Shown here: piece after piece, positions 39,401 to 51,400 of the stretch
Layout: each line of letters opens with the position of its first letter
How positions within the stretch are numbered: the first letter of the stretch is position 1
NCBI GenBank assembly: GCA_964023205.1
Contig: OZ026840.1
Coordinates: forward strand, 10,898,603-10,962,602
Source of the DNA: Lutraria lutraria
Taxonomy: Eukaryota; Mollusca; Bivalvia; Venerida; Mactridae
Length of the DNA stretch: 64,000 nt
Direction: 5' to 3'
Notes under the pieces: generated by a model
Told to the model about the DNA's origin: nothing
What the model saw: only the letters and a program-made list of their open reading frames with translations
The model's database searches: none
Translations under genes and position numbers: made by a program

Positions 39401-42400
39401 GTAAAATTGTTTGTTTTAATGATATAAAGGTTAAGTACAAATATGGGTCATCTTGGGTCAATAACTAGGTCACCAGGTCAAATCTTAGGAAAACTTTGTT
39501 AACACTGTAGATGTCACAATTTTGATTGGATCTTCACCAAACCTTGTCAGAATGTTTGCTTCAATAATATGTGGGCCAAAGTTGAACATGGGTCATCTGG
39601 GGTAAAAAACTAGATCACCAGGACAAATCAGGTAAAAAAGCTTGTTAAAGCTCTAAATGTCATGGTTTTAATTGAACCTTGCCCAAACCTTTTCAGATTG
39701 TTCATCTTTATGATATTAAGGACAAGTTCAAATATGCGTCACCTAGGGTCAAAAACTAGGTCACATGGTCAAATCTTAGGAAAACATTATTAACACTGTA
39801 GATGTCAAATTTTGATTGTATCTTCACCAAACCTAGTCAGAATGTTTGTCTTAATGATATGTAAGACAAAATTAATTCGAACATTGGTCATCTGGGGTCA
39901 AAAACTAGGTCACGAGGTCAAATCTTAGGAAAGCCTTGTCTATGCTGTAGTTTTCATGGTTTTGATTGGACCTTGTCAGAATGTTTGTCTTATTTATACG
40001 TAGGACAAGTTCTAACATGGTCACAGGTTCAAAACAATGTTTTAATGAGTTAACAGTGATTGTCATGTGAGCGATATAGAGCCATCTTGGCCCTCTTGTT
40101 TTTGTTTTTGTATTTTATGCTTTATGCTGTAATATTTTAAAATCATTATCCATGTACCAGTAATGATAGTTTTAAATGTAAGCAAATTGGGCTTTATGCA
40201 AAATTCAACCTTACTTTGAGGTTTAATCATGGTTCATTGAATTGATATATGTATTTGAGGTAATGTTGACCAGACCATGACCAGACAAAATTTACATGCG
40301 AGGAAAATGTGTCCCTGAAAAATTCTAAAGGTGGAGCCCTGAATTATGTGGGGTAGCTTGGCAAAAGCTTACGGATAGAATGTGGTTAGTACTGGTTAAG
40401 GCCTTAATGAAGTCCAGGAAAGCTGGTCAGGATAACTGCCCGCCACGATATAACTGAAATTATGTTGAAAATGGCGTTAAACCTGATGAAACAAACAAAC
40501 AAAGGTGGAGCCAATAATCCAACCCATGACCTTTCATTTAGAAGTCCAGTGCATTACAACTAGACCAATTATCACCCCAAGAATTTCTAACTCTTGGATT
40601 ATTTTTACTTTGCTTACAGATACTGTAGAAAACAATGAATCATTACGTGAAGAGTTGGATGATATTGTTGGTGGTTTACAGTCTTATCTAGCACAAGTAC
40701 AAACTAAAGCTGCCAAGAAAGAGAGAGAATTTGATCAACTTCTACATGAGAATGAAGAGATGGCTGATAGATGTAGAGAGTTAGAGAATGAACTGAGTGT
40801 TGTAGACCAAGAAGCTAATAGCCTTAGAGAACTTGAAAGGGTTTGTACAATATGTCAATTGTAGCTGTTTAGTAAAATTTGAACCTCGTTCTGCTCTTCA
40901 TTAAGTGACTGGAAAATAGTTTGACATTTTCATACTGAGCGTGTTTATGTTCTTCTTCTACCAGGAACGACTTTGTTATATCTGATTGGAAATTCGGAAA
41001 CATTGTTGGTTTAATTGGAAACATTGTTGGTTTAATTCAGCAGGCTTTTGAATATATCAATGACACACATGACCACAAACAGCTAGAGACAAATTTTATC
41101 ATGTTTTTAGTTCACCAGAGCACAAAGTGCTCATGGTGAGCTATTGTGATCGTGTGATGTCCGTTGTCCGTGTGTGTGCGTATGTGCCGGTGTGCGCCAA
41201 CAATTGCTTTAAACACCATCTCCTTCTTAACCAGTTGGCCAATTTCGACGAAACTTTACATGGATGTTCCTTGCATGAAGCTCTACCAAATTTCATTAAA
41301 AACTTAAAAAATGTTCTTGTCCAAAACCACTGGGCCTAGAGCTTAGATATTTGGTGTATAGCATTGTCTAGTGGACCTCTACTAAGTTTGTTCAAATTAT
41401 TGCCCTAGGGTCAAAATTGGCCCCGCCGCAGGGGTCACTTGATTTTACATAGACTTATATAGGGAAATTTTAAAAATCTTCTTGTCAGAAACTACAATGC
41501 CTAGAGCTTAGATATTTGGTGTGTAGCATTGTCTAGTGGACCTCTACCAAGTTTGCTCAAATTATTGTTCTAGGGTCAAAATTGGCCCGGCCCCTTGGGT
41601 CACTTGATTTTACATAGACTTATATAGGGGAATTTTAAAAATCTTCTTATCAGAAACTACAATGCCTAGAGTTTAGATATTTGGTGTGTAGCGTTTTCTA
41701 GTAGACCTCTACTGAGTTTGTTCAAATTATTGCCTTAGGGTCAAAATTGGCCCCGCCCCAGGGGTCGCATGATTCATATAGGCTTATATAGGAAAATTTA
41801 AAAAATCTTCTTGACTGAAACTACAATGCCTAGAGTTTAGATATTTGGTGTGTAGCATTATCTAGTGGACCTCTAACAAGTTTGTTCAAATTATTGCCCT
41901 AGGGTCAAAATTGGCCCTGCCCTTGTCCAAAACCACAAGACCTAGAGCTAAGATATTTGGTATGTAGCATTGTCTAGCAGACCTCTACCAAGTCACATGA
42001 TTTATATAGGCTTATATAGGTAACAAAAAAAAATCTTCTAGTCCAAAACCTCAAGGCCTAGAGCTTACATATTTTGTATGGAGTATTGTCTGGTGGACAT
42101 TTACCAAGTTTGCCCCCGGCTCACTTAATTTTACAAAGGCTCATGATAATTTTCTCTAGGAGTCTTTTTATCTGGTGAGCGATATAGAGCCATCATGGCC
42201 CTCTTGTTTTATATAGGCCTTTTTGTAAGGGAAGCCCTCTGAGGAAATAGTGGCTGAACGTTGTACATGTAGTTCCATGTTTCCTTGTCACTGTTGGCCA
42301 AACCCTTTTATGAAAATTTGACTAAAATGTTGATACCTTCATATATGGAGAAGTTACTGGCTCCTTGTTGAAGGATAAGTTAGTACTGATTAGAATACAG

Positions 42401-45400
42401 TCCTGGAAAACTGGTTAGGAGAACCAGTTGCCATATAAATCTCTCCAAAGCAACACCATTTGGGAGAAGCAAAATCATACTGTTGTTGAAGGGAGGTTGT
42501 TGCTCTGGAGAGGGTCACTTTAGAAAGGTAGACTGTATAACTTAAATATCATTGAATACCAGTGTAAAACCTACTGTAATAAAATACACCCTTTGTGTTT
42601 CTATGCCATATTTGGCAAGCCAACATTTATCTATAAGGTATCTGCTGATTTCTTCTGGTCTGATGTTCACTGCTGATTTCTCCTGGTCTGATGTTCACTG
42701 CTGATTTCTCCTGGTCTGATGTTCACTGCTGATTTCTCCTGGTCTGATGTTCACTGCTGATTTCTCCTGGTCTGATGTTCACTGCTGATTTCTCCTGGTC
42801 TGATGTTCACTGCTGATTTCTCCTGGTCTGATGTTCACTGCTGATTTCTCCTGGTCTGATGTTCACTGCTGATTTCTCCTGGTCTGATGTTCACTGCTGA
42901 TTTCTCCTGGTCTGATGTTCACTGCTGATTTCTCCTGGTCTGATGTTCACTGCTGATTTCTCCTGGTCTGATGTTCACTGCTGATTTCTCCTGGTCTGAT
43001 GTTCACTGCTGATTTCTCCTGGTCTGATGTTCACTGCAATTAGTGTTGTCCTGATTGTCTCTGACTGTTGATAACTAATTGGACCACCCCAAAATCAGCG
43101 ACAATAGATAGTTTTTTTTCTAGACAAATTTTAGTCATGTGTATGAGTTTATTTTAGTTGTTTGCGGGTATATAGTATAGTGTCTATTACTAGTTTGGGT
43201 AAAACTGGCCATTTGATTGGTTAATGGTGATGTTGGCCATTTTGATTGGTCAGTCATTGGACTGGCTATTCGTCGCATAACCTGTTATGTTTGAATGAAT
43301 GTGTTCGTCTGCTCTTTTGTTGAATAAAGGTAAGTAAGTCATGTAGACGGCATTGTTCTGTGATAAGTTGTTGTGGCATAATATCGGGAACGTCATTAGA
43401 AGTTCAATGCGGTTGTATCATAGCAGATTATGGTGAATTTGGTAGTATTAAGGGTATATTTGATTTGATTGATGTATGATAATTATGGTATTACCATGTA
43501 CTTGTGCACTATATACATGAATGTATTCATTTGTCAATATTTGTGTATTATTTATAACATGTAAATATGTTATACTCTCCATAATGGAGTACTGAATAAG
43601 ATATACTGTCAATATCCTTTATGAAAAAGCAGCTTCATACAAAAACCTAAACCAATGCTTCTTGTAATTTGTCTGCCTATAACGTTTCTTTATATTTGTT
43701 AGCTCACCTGATTGATCAGGTGAGCTTATAGGATCGATGAATGTCCACAGGCAGAAGTAACGGACCTGTGATGGTAAAATTGTAATAAATATTACATAAA
43801 ACAAAATAACTTAACCCATAATAACCTTAAATTAAAAATAAAATTGTCCTAAAATTTGACCCCATTCATGGCATTCAACTGGTATTATATACTATGAGAA
43901 GGCGTATAATCTCTTCGCTTTGGTGAATAAACACCACCTTTACAAAACACAAAATTATAAAGCAATTCGGACAAATTCTTCAAATCAAAGTTTGCAGCGG
44001 TTTCGGGTATATATTTTTGCACCAAATAAGACCAAAACTAAGTTCCTAGACCAGTCCATTACCGAGAAATTGAACAAGAAATGCTAGAATTTGACCCGAT
44101 TTCGTTTGGTCGGAAAAAATGCAGCCACACCAAAATTGACTAATTTCACATACTAAAGCAAGATTGTCAGTCGATCATATGTGAAATTGACCAGTATGTC
44201 CTAAAGAGAACAATTAAATACATTAATACAGATATATTAACTCTTACAGAAGAGGCAAATATTCAGGAAATCGGGATTTAAACTTTTGAATAGAATTTTT
44301 TTTATCATACACTGCCATGTCTCTATAAACAGTATTAACCAATCAGACATCAAGTAACATTTAAAATAGCTATGGCGGTTATGTGTTATGTGCCCATGAC
44401 TTAGAAAATTTGCTATATTTAGCTTCTTTACACTCTAAAGCCTTCATTTATTCACCAATCAAGAGACTTAGAAAATTTGCTATATTTGAAATTGTTTACA
44501 CTCTAGTGCCTTCATTTCTTCACTAATCCTAATAATATTTTCAGTGAATGTATACGACCTAAAGGTCATGAACAAGTTGTATTATGGGCGAAATCGGACT
44601 AGGACTTTTAGAGTTATGGACCCTTGACTTAGAAAATCTGCTATATTTTAATTTGTTTACACTCTAGCTCCTTCATTTATTCATCGATCCTAATCATATT
44701 TACAGTGAATGTGTATAACCTATTTGATGAGTTAGATTATGGGTGGAATTGAAGTAGTGCTTGTAGAGTTATGGGCCTTTGACTTTGAATTTTTTTTAAC
44801 TTGTTTACAATATTATAGCACCTTCATTGTTGGTTTTTATCTAAATCTATGTAAAAACAGGCTACCATATTCCCCGATTAAAGCCCCCGGGGGCGATGCA
44901 TTTTCCAAAAGGGGGTCGTTTATTGTGACCCTATTTTACAAAAATAAATCTGAATACCATATCCTAAGATTTTCCGGAGGTCAAATGAATGAATTTGCAA
45001 CACTTGCCATCGAAAAATATCACGGTGTGAATGCAATATTAATCAACTGTCATTCCCGGCACTCTTTACTATGATAAATATGGTAGTCAGTTGCACTAGT
45101 TAAACTACATTTCAAAAATCAATAACAAGCTGTCGCTGCAGAGTAACCGTTTTATCTTTACCGCATCTGACGTAATCTCGTCTGACGTAATCTCACCTTG
45201 GGCTGCAATGTGTAATCGAGTTTACAGAATTCTATATTATGTACATGTCAATAGCTAAGTTTAGCCGTCATGGAGTCGAGGGGTAAAAAATCTTACTTGG
45301 CTTCTTTCAAACACTATGAAAGTGATGGACATTGACTTTTTACGAATCTTAATCTTAACGAATCATGATTAAACTTGCTCACAATGTATATGGCCACAAT

Positions 45401-48400
45401 GTCTCGGCTAAGTTCGATTATGGGCAAAATCGGACAATATCTTCTAGAGTTATGGGCCCTTGAATTACAAAATTTGCTATATTTAGCTTTTTTACACTAT
45501 AGCGTCTTCATTTATACACCAATCCTAATAATATTTTCAGTAAATGTGTATAACCAAAAGATCTTGGACAAGTTCGATTATGGGCAATATCGGACCAGAA
45601 CTTCAAGAGTTATGGGCCCTTGACTTAGAAAATTTGCTATATTTGAGTTTGTTTACACTCTAGCGCATTCATTTATTCACCAATCCTAATAATATTTTCA
45701 GTAAATGAGTATAACCAAAAGATCTTGGACTAGTTTGATTATGGGCGGAATCGGACCCAAACTTCAAGAGTTATGGGCCCTTGATTTTAAAAATTTGCTA
45801 TATTTATACCCCCAGATATGAAATATATGGGGGCTATATTGGATTCACGCTTGACGGTCGGTCGGTCGGTCGGTCGGTCCGTGCGTCTGTAGACACAATT
45901 TGTCCAGAGAATTTCTCAGCAACTACTTACAGGATTTCAATGAAACTTCACAGAAGTGATCAGTAGTAAGCCTAGTTGTGCTAGCTTAAAGCATTTTTCG
46001 TTCGGATTAATTTTCACTGAGTTATGCCCCTTTGTTGTTTTTATTCAGTATATACAATAGGCAAATTTTGTCCGGACAATTTCTCAGCAATTACTCACAG
46101 GATCTCAATGAAACTTCACAGAAGTGATCAGTAGTAAGCCTAGCTGTGCATGCTTAAAGCATCTTTCGTTCGGATTAATTTTCACTGAGTTATAGCCCTT
46201 TGTTGTTTTCATACAGTATATACAATAGGCAAATTTTGTCCGGACAATTTCTCAGCAACTACTCACAGGATTTCAACGAAACTTCACAGATGTAATAAGT
46301 AGTTAGCCTAGTTGTGCATGCTTAAATCATTTTCCATTTGCATTGATTTTCACTGAGTTATAGCCCTCTGTTTTTTTCTACAGTATATACAATAGGCAAA
46401 TTTTGTCCTGACTATTTCTCATTGACTACTGCCAGGAATTCTATAAAACTTCTCAGAAGTGATAAGTAGTTAGCCTAGTTGTGCATGCATTAAGCTTGTC
46501 TTGGTTGGTTAAATTTTCACTGAGTTATGGCCCTTTGTTGTTTTTTATACAGTGTATATACAATATCTCAGTAACTACTCATAGGAATTCAATGAAACTT
46601 CACATAGGAATTCAATGAAACTTCACAGAAGTTATAAACTGTTAGCCAAGTTGTGCATGCAATAACCAGGTTTTGTTTGGATTAATTTTCACTGAGTTAT
46701 TGCCCTTTGTTTTATACAATTAGGTAAATTTTGCCCGTACCATTTCTAGGCAACTACATGCAGGAATTCAGTGAAACTTCTTAGAAGTGATAAGTAGTTT
46801 GCCAAGTTGTGCATGTCCACAATAGGTTTTGTCCAAGTAAATTTTAATAAGTTATGGCCCTTTGTTATTTTTTATATAATGTATATTTAGAAACTGGTCA
46901 GGATATATCTTAGCAACAATTTGCAGGTATTAAAAAATGAAAAATGCATTATATTTCCCTCTGTAAAATGTAACAACTGTGTCAAGGCCGCATCTGGGGG
47001 TATTCATCACCTTTAGTGATAGTTCTAGTTGAGTTTGTTTACACACTAGCGCCTTCATTTGTACACCGATCCTAATAATATTTTCAGTAAATGAGTATAA
47101 CTAAAAGATCTTGGACAAGTTTGATTATGGGCAGAATCGGACCACATGTTCAAGAGTTATGGGTCCTTGACTTAGCAAATTTGCTATATTTTAGCTTGTT
47201 TACACTCTAGCGCCTTCATTTATTCACCGATCCTAATCATATTTACAATGTATGTGTATGACCTTATGGTTTTGGACAAGTTCAGTTATGGGTGGAATCG
47301 GACCACAACTTCAAGAGTTATGGGCCCTTGGATTAAAAAATTTGCTTTGTTTTAGCTTGTTTAACAGTATTATACCTTCATTGTTGGTTTTGATCTCAAA
47401 ATCTACGTAAAAATGAGTTTTACGAGATGGAAACTATATTACCTGGTTATTAATTATTGGCCTTTGTTCTCAGGTGAGCGATAAAGGGCCAATGTGGCCC
47501 TCTTGTTTTTTAATAGCGCACTGTATTGATTTTTATTAGACGTAAATTACCGTACAGTATACGGTACATAGTACAATTCGTGACAGAACTAAGATTGTTT
47601 TTCATGCGGTTTAGTTATTGTTCACATGTTAATTTGGATTAATACAATTATTCAAAGTGGATTTAATTGTGTTTTATCTTTAATAAAAACGGAGTCCCGG
47701 ACTGACACTTAAAGCTGGTAAGTCCTTACGATATTTGTTGGCAAAAAGGGGGGGGGGGACGTTTATTAGGAGGGAGCATTTATTAGGGGGAATAAGCTAT
47801 ACGAGATGAAAAATTACCTGGTCATTAATTATAGTGCCTTTGTTCTCAGGTGAGCGATCTAGGGCCATCTTGGCCCTCTGGTTCTTGTTAACTATTGATT
47901 GTTTTAGTGTTCTGATACCATTGGATTCTTGAGTTGCTATCTTCATGTTCAGAGAAAAAAACTAGCAAATGTCACCTTGTCAACACATTTGTATTTACTA
48001 TTAGGTGTATAAATTTTGTAATAAAGTTGTATTTAGTGTTCACATGTTTATTTGGAATTTAAAAGGTTAATCTAACTTCAATCTTGGAAAAATAGACTTA
48101 TTTATACTTAAAATCCGGTCATTATTGTATGGCAGGATTGGAACCTTAAACGAAAGAATGGTCATAAAAGAAACTGCAAAAACTGATTGTACTATCGATA
48201 GACAATCGATTGTGGTAGTCCAATTATCAATAGTGATATTGGAGTCTGATACCTAACACTAACTGCAATCAAGAAAGCAGAGAAGAAAACTAGCTTTCCA
48301 TATCAAAAAAGGTTACATTTAATAAATGTTTATCTGATTGTTTACAGAGATATGGGGAAATGGAGAAATCATTCAGAGATCAAGAAGACAAGAATCGTGA

Positions 48401-51400
48401 ACTAGAAGATCAGATTCATAGAAGCCAACGCCAAGATACGAATACACAAGATATGCTTGAAACACGTAACCTTGAAGTAGCTTCATTGAAAAAAGCTTTA
48501 AAGGACTTAGAACATAAAGCAAAGGTAATATTAAGCAAAAATCTTTGTAAATGAAAAATTCAATAAATTTTATAAAAATTTAATTTTAAAATATTGTTCC
48601 TTAAATGCATGAACTTTAGTATGACCTCATATCTGTCTCTCTTGTCTGTTCGTTTCTAGCTCACATGAGCACTTTGTACTCAGGGTGAGCTTTTGTGATC
48701 AGTCTTTGTCTGGCGTAAACTTTTACCTTGTGAACACACTAGGGGCCACATTTTAAGATCAATTTTCACAAAACTGGGTCAGAATCTTGTTCGAAGATGG
48801 GTCATCTGGGGTCAAAAACTAGATCACTAGGTCAAATCTTATGAAACACCATGTTAACACTCTAGATTTCACAGTTATAATTGGATCTTCACCAAACATT
48901 GTCAAATTGTTTGTTTTGATGATGTGTAGGTCAAGTACAAGTATGGGTCATCTGGGGTCAATAACTAGGTCACCAGGTAAAATCTTAGGATACCTTATTA
49001 CACTGTAGATGTCACAGTTTTGATTTGATCTTCACCAAACCTTGTCAGAATGTTTGTCTCAATGATATGTAGGACAAGTTAAAACATGGGTCATCTGGGG
49101 TTAGACACTAGGTCACCAGGTCAAATCACAGGGAAACCTTGATATCAGCACACCTCATGACACTGATTCAAAACAATGTATTAATGAGTTAAACAATGAT
49201 TGTCATGTGAGCGATATAGGGCCATCTTGGCCCTTTTGTTTATGGTTATTACTAGGGATGTCAAAATTGACCGAATCAAGTATCCGGATATCCGGATCAG
49301 ACATCCGGATACATCCGGATGTTCGGATCGATCTTTACACTGTTATTTAGTATTTACTGTTTTATATTATATTCAATATTGACTAAAAAACGAATAATAA
49401 TGAAAAAAAATACACACAATACAATCAAACTCCGCACATATTTTACTCAAACCGGTGTGAACCATTTCAAAGATTCACTGCCTGTTTCTATTTAGTCCAG
49501 ATGGAACATTCCTGAATTTAAAGTTATTGTAAAGCGTACGTACGTCATCATGTCTCTATACATGCAAGTTTGATGATGACACGTATCTTAAGTTACACAG
49601 GTTATTTAATAAATCGTAATGGCGAATTGTCGCTAAAACTGGACCAAAGAATGTCGGCATCCTTTTGCTGTAACTAATTTTTCTTTGATACCAACTTCTA
49701 AAACAATTCACCGCCTTTGATTAAACCGAAATGCTACATAAATGGGGGGAACTGGCTGTACGGAATCTGCGTACTCAAACTTAACGCATAATTATATGCA
49801 GCATAATTTACTCTTGTCTACCACGTGTTGGGACTAATTACTATCAAGGGATTAACAAATGATCGCTCTGCTCGATTGCATGATTACCTCGACGTGTTTT
49901 AATAATTGGGGTATTGAGAATTGCGCGAACAACATACACCAAGATTTGTGACATTATGCACGTACAGGCTTAGCGACGGACCGAATTTTATGAAACTTTT
50001 ATGGACCGACTTTTTTAAGTCGTTTTATGCTACTCAAATCAGTCTGGGACGTTGACGTTGATTAAGCGGTATCACTAAATAAACTTTGAAACTTGATAAT
50101 AAGTCTTTAGTTAGAACTGCACGTGCACCAATTATCAACATTCGATCATCAAATGACAAACTTTCATTATATAATAAGACGTGTGAAAAATAAATCATTA
50201 CTATTATTCAGTTCTGACATTTAAATAAAATCGCAATATACCGTACTTTAAGTAAAATGTTGATATACGATGTCAATAGTGTCACCGGTGTATATTGTGG
50301 GCCTAGCATACACTATGTTAAAGTGTCATCACCATGACGACGTCGACTTAATTGCACCTCGTGTGTACAACACTTTGATTATATTTTAGGACAGTCGATT
50401 TCAGCAACATTTATACGCATTTTAGACGACGGTAGTATTTTGATACGAACATCCGGATCCAAAAATCGGATCCGAACTTCGGAATGGGATCCGAACGTTC
50501 GGATATCCGGACTCCGGTTGACATCCCTAGTTATTACATTACATTATTGCATTGAAATGTAGTTAAATGAAGATCTTATGCAAGAATCAAATGCAGGATT
50601 TAGTTATCTTTCTAAAGCTTAATGAATGGTTAAGATAAAAAAATTGATGTGTTTTTGTGTGTTTAAGTTTGTGTTATTAGACTACCAGTAGTTTGTTTTA
50701 TGGTATTTCTGTTTTATGTATGTCTTAATGATTTTCTTATCTGTGGATTGACCCATGGTTCTTTGTGTCTATGTCTGTACATCATGTCTGTGATTGTGTA
50801 GTGTAGTCTATGTACAGAAAACACGCATTTCAATGGTAATCATTGCAGGGACTTACTGTATAAATGGAAATGTTCATGATTTTCCTGATTGGCCTATTTT
50901 CTTACATCACAAAAAGTATTTTGTTCTTTATCATCAATTTATGTACCTGAAATTCGTTGAGTTACAGATTCGCGAACAATTTGGCACGCATTACAGCAGG
51001 CCCTTTTTTTAAAAAAATGGGAAGGGGCCTTAGCCTTTCATTTTGGGAAATTCAAGCGCCATTTTTGGCTAAAATTGAAGAAGGTTAGACAACCAAGTTT
51101 AGCACTTGTGCTCAGGATGAGCTTTTGTGATCGGGTGTCGTGTGGTGTCAACTTTACTTCTGAACACACTAGGGGCCACAGTTTTAGTCAAATTTCCATA
51201 AAACTGGGCAGAATGTTAATATCGACAAAATCTCGGACGAGTTCAATAATGGGTCATTTGGGCTAACAAGGTCACCAAGGCAAATTGAGGTAAAACCTTG
51301 TGAATGCTCTAGAAATAACTGTTTTGATTGGATCTTCATTAAACCTTGCCAGAATGTTTATTTTAATGATATCTTTGACAAGTTTGATAATGGGATATCT

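Larger units (their letters stand above)
38957..40619. other. intron 10
   Basis: 1.66 kb; a family C hairpin-ended element (39037-40100), a SINE 3' part (40347-40504) and an antisense tRNA-like head (about 40508-40580) fill most of it. Confidence 0.85.
44865..47795. mobile_element. 2.9 kb element X inserted in family B copy 3
   Basis: Left CCATATTCCCCGATTAAAGC, right (reversed) TTATTCCCCCTAATAAATGC: imperfect inverted ends. GCTA flanks both sides, consistent with a 3-4 bp target duplication; uninterrupted family B reads ...GGTTATACGAG there. The right end carries a G run (about 47746-47757). It itself holds a family B copy. Family not recognised. Confidence 0.65.
43701..47885 (+). mobile_element. 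hairpin-ended element, family B, copy 3, interrupted
   Basis: 5' palindrome AGCTCACCTGATTGATCAGG-TGAGCT at 43701 and 3' end AGGTGAGCGATCTAGGGCCATCTTGGCCCTCTGGTT at about 47850-47885. Family B blocks at 44380-44864 resume at 47797. The stretch 43747-44380 does not resemble family B and may be another insertion. Confidence 0.7.
40841..48347. other. intron 11 (7.5 kb)
   Basis: Contains a family A element (41109-42208), a SINE broken by a MITE (42296-42590), a 28 bp x 14 array (42643-43034), and a nested complex from 43701 to 47885. 43040-43700 and 47890-48340 show only AT-rich sequence. Confidence 0.85.

Noticed and set aside
50811..50836. Possible small exon between an AG at 50817 and GTAATC near 50838
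   Set aside because: Length is out of phase with the phase-0 exons on both sides and would break the reading frame.
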